Shown here: positions 41,581 to 41,702 of the stretch, in pieces
Layout of the letters: every line of letters begins with the position of its first letter
Position numbering within the stretch: position 1 is the first letter of the stretch
Assembly (NCBI GenBank): GCA_017445925.1
Contig: JAFSRW010000001.1
Span: forward strand, 1 to 41,702
Direction of reading: 5' to 3'
Origin: Bacteroidaceae bacterium
GTDB taxonomy: Bacteria; Bacteroidota; Bacteroidia; Bacteroidales; Bacteroidaceae
Length of the DNA stretch: 41,702 nucleotides
The notes under the pieces: generated by a model
Database searches by the model: none
What the model saw: the letters and a program-made list of their open reading frames with translations, nothing else
What the model was told of the DNA's origin: nothing
Position numbers and translations under genes: made by a program

Positions 41581-41702
41581 GTTGACAGCTTAGAGGCTTA
41601 TTTGTATTACTCGTTGATTACTTTGAGTCTTATTTGTAGTGTAGGTTGATGTGGTTAAACTTTATTTATATTTCTTGTTGATTCTTGTTTTTGTTATTCA
41701 CA
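41581..41702 (+). repeat. 32-bp-period array, open at the window edge
   Basis: GTTGAC/GTTGAT occurs at 41581, 41613, 41645 and 41677, and TTATTTGTA/TTATTTATA at 41598, 41630, 41662 with TTATT at 41694. Both words keep an exact 32-bp step while the bases between them vary. The array may continue to the right. Confidence 0.75.

Larger units (their letters stand above)
40932..41702. other. 771-bp gene-free right end with repeats and two periodic arrays
   Basis: From left to right: a minus-strand -7 element TAATTTTG (40960-40967) for the PCMD operon, AT-rich sequence, the third mosaic repeat (41181-41335), the 21-bp palindrome array (41449-41532) and the 32-bp array (41581-41702, open at the edge). 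No gene seen. Confidence 0.65.

Noticed and set aside
41581-41702. CRISPR array
   Set aside because: The 32-bp step is too short for a repeat plus spacer; only two short words are conserved per unit and no cas gene is present.

Overview
The window looks like a chromosomal segment of a Bacteroidales bacterium, most likely Prevotella or a close relative. Evidence: promoters of the Bacteroidetes type (TTTG, 19-20 bp, TAnnTTTG) recur at predicted starts; weak Shine-Dalgarno sequences; proteins typical of the group (glycine-lipid acyltransferases GlsA/GlsB, DUF4292 lipoprotein, EnvC-like factor, PCMD and calycin-like surface proteins, BspA-type leucine-rich repeats, HU-HIG proteins, TPR-membrane-AraC regulators). 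The species cannot be fixed from sequence alone.

Layout. 1-1400 is almost gene-free: an rRNA-type promoter firing off the left edge, a mosaic repeat, a minus-strand terminator and a possible regulator remnant. 1397-5026 (minus) holds a TPR-membrane-AraC regulator and an AsmA-like protein, separated by a MITE-like element. 5211-10125 (plus) is sppA-lpxK-purine nucleoside phosphorylase-thiL. 10473-15142 (minus) has two tandem NSS transporters, a helix-hairpin-helix protein and a DMT transporter. 15231 (plus) is a VanZ-like protein. 15631-19214 (minus) is fadD-like, prfB, a 45-residue membrane protein and a CYTH protein. 19327 (plus) is an M20 hydrolase. 20581-24123 (minus) has a small protein, a BspA-like LRR protein, a coupled 49-residue peptide and an HU-HIG protein. 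24218-32414 (minus) is a probable eight-gene envelope/nucleotide operon: secreted protein, glsA, glsB, dgt, dut, TPR protein, DUF4292 lipoprotein, EnvC-like factor. 32553 (plus) is a membrane AraC regulator. 33740-40931 (minus) is a six-gene surface-protein locus: PCMD lipoprotein, outer-membrane barrel, triple-calycin protein, DUF4105 membrane protein, large PCMD-like/calycin protein and a coupled 51-residue peptide.

The most unusual signal is between the genes. At least seven short arrays have different core words, often palindromic, that recur every 20-22 bp (about two helical turns) or every 32 bp (about three). The clearest is six 11-bp CTCCACGGACT-like sites at exactly 22-bp steps with unrelated 11-bp spacers (21121-21241). 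Others lie at 893, 3246, 10209, 10347, 41449 and 41581. Separately, simple 6-9 bp tandem repeats that fill spacers here have entered coding sequence: an 8-bp repeat inside thiL, a mosaic repeat across the start of the envC-like gene, and repeat words in the C-terminal region of the LRR protein. A third signal is a pair of related acidic peptides of about 50 residues, each coupled to the stop codon of a large secreted protein.

No tRNA, complete rRNA gene, CRISPR-cas system, transposase or prophage structural gene was recognised. All family assignments are from reading motifs, not from database searches.
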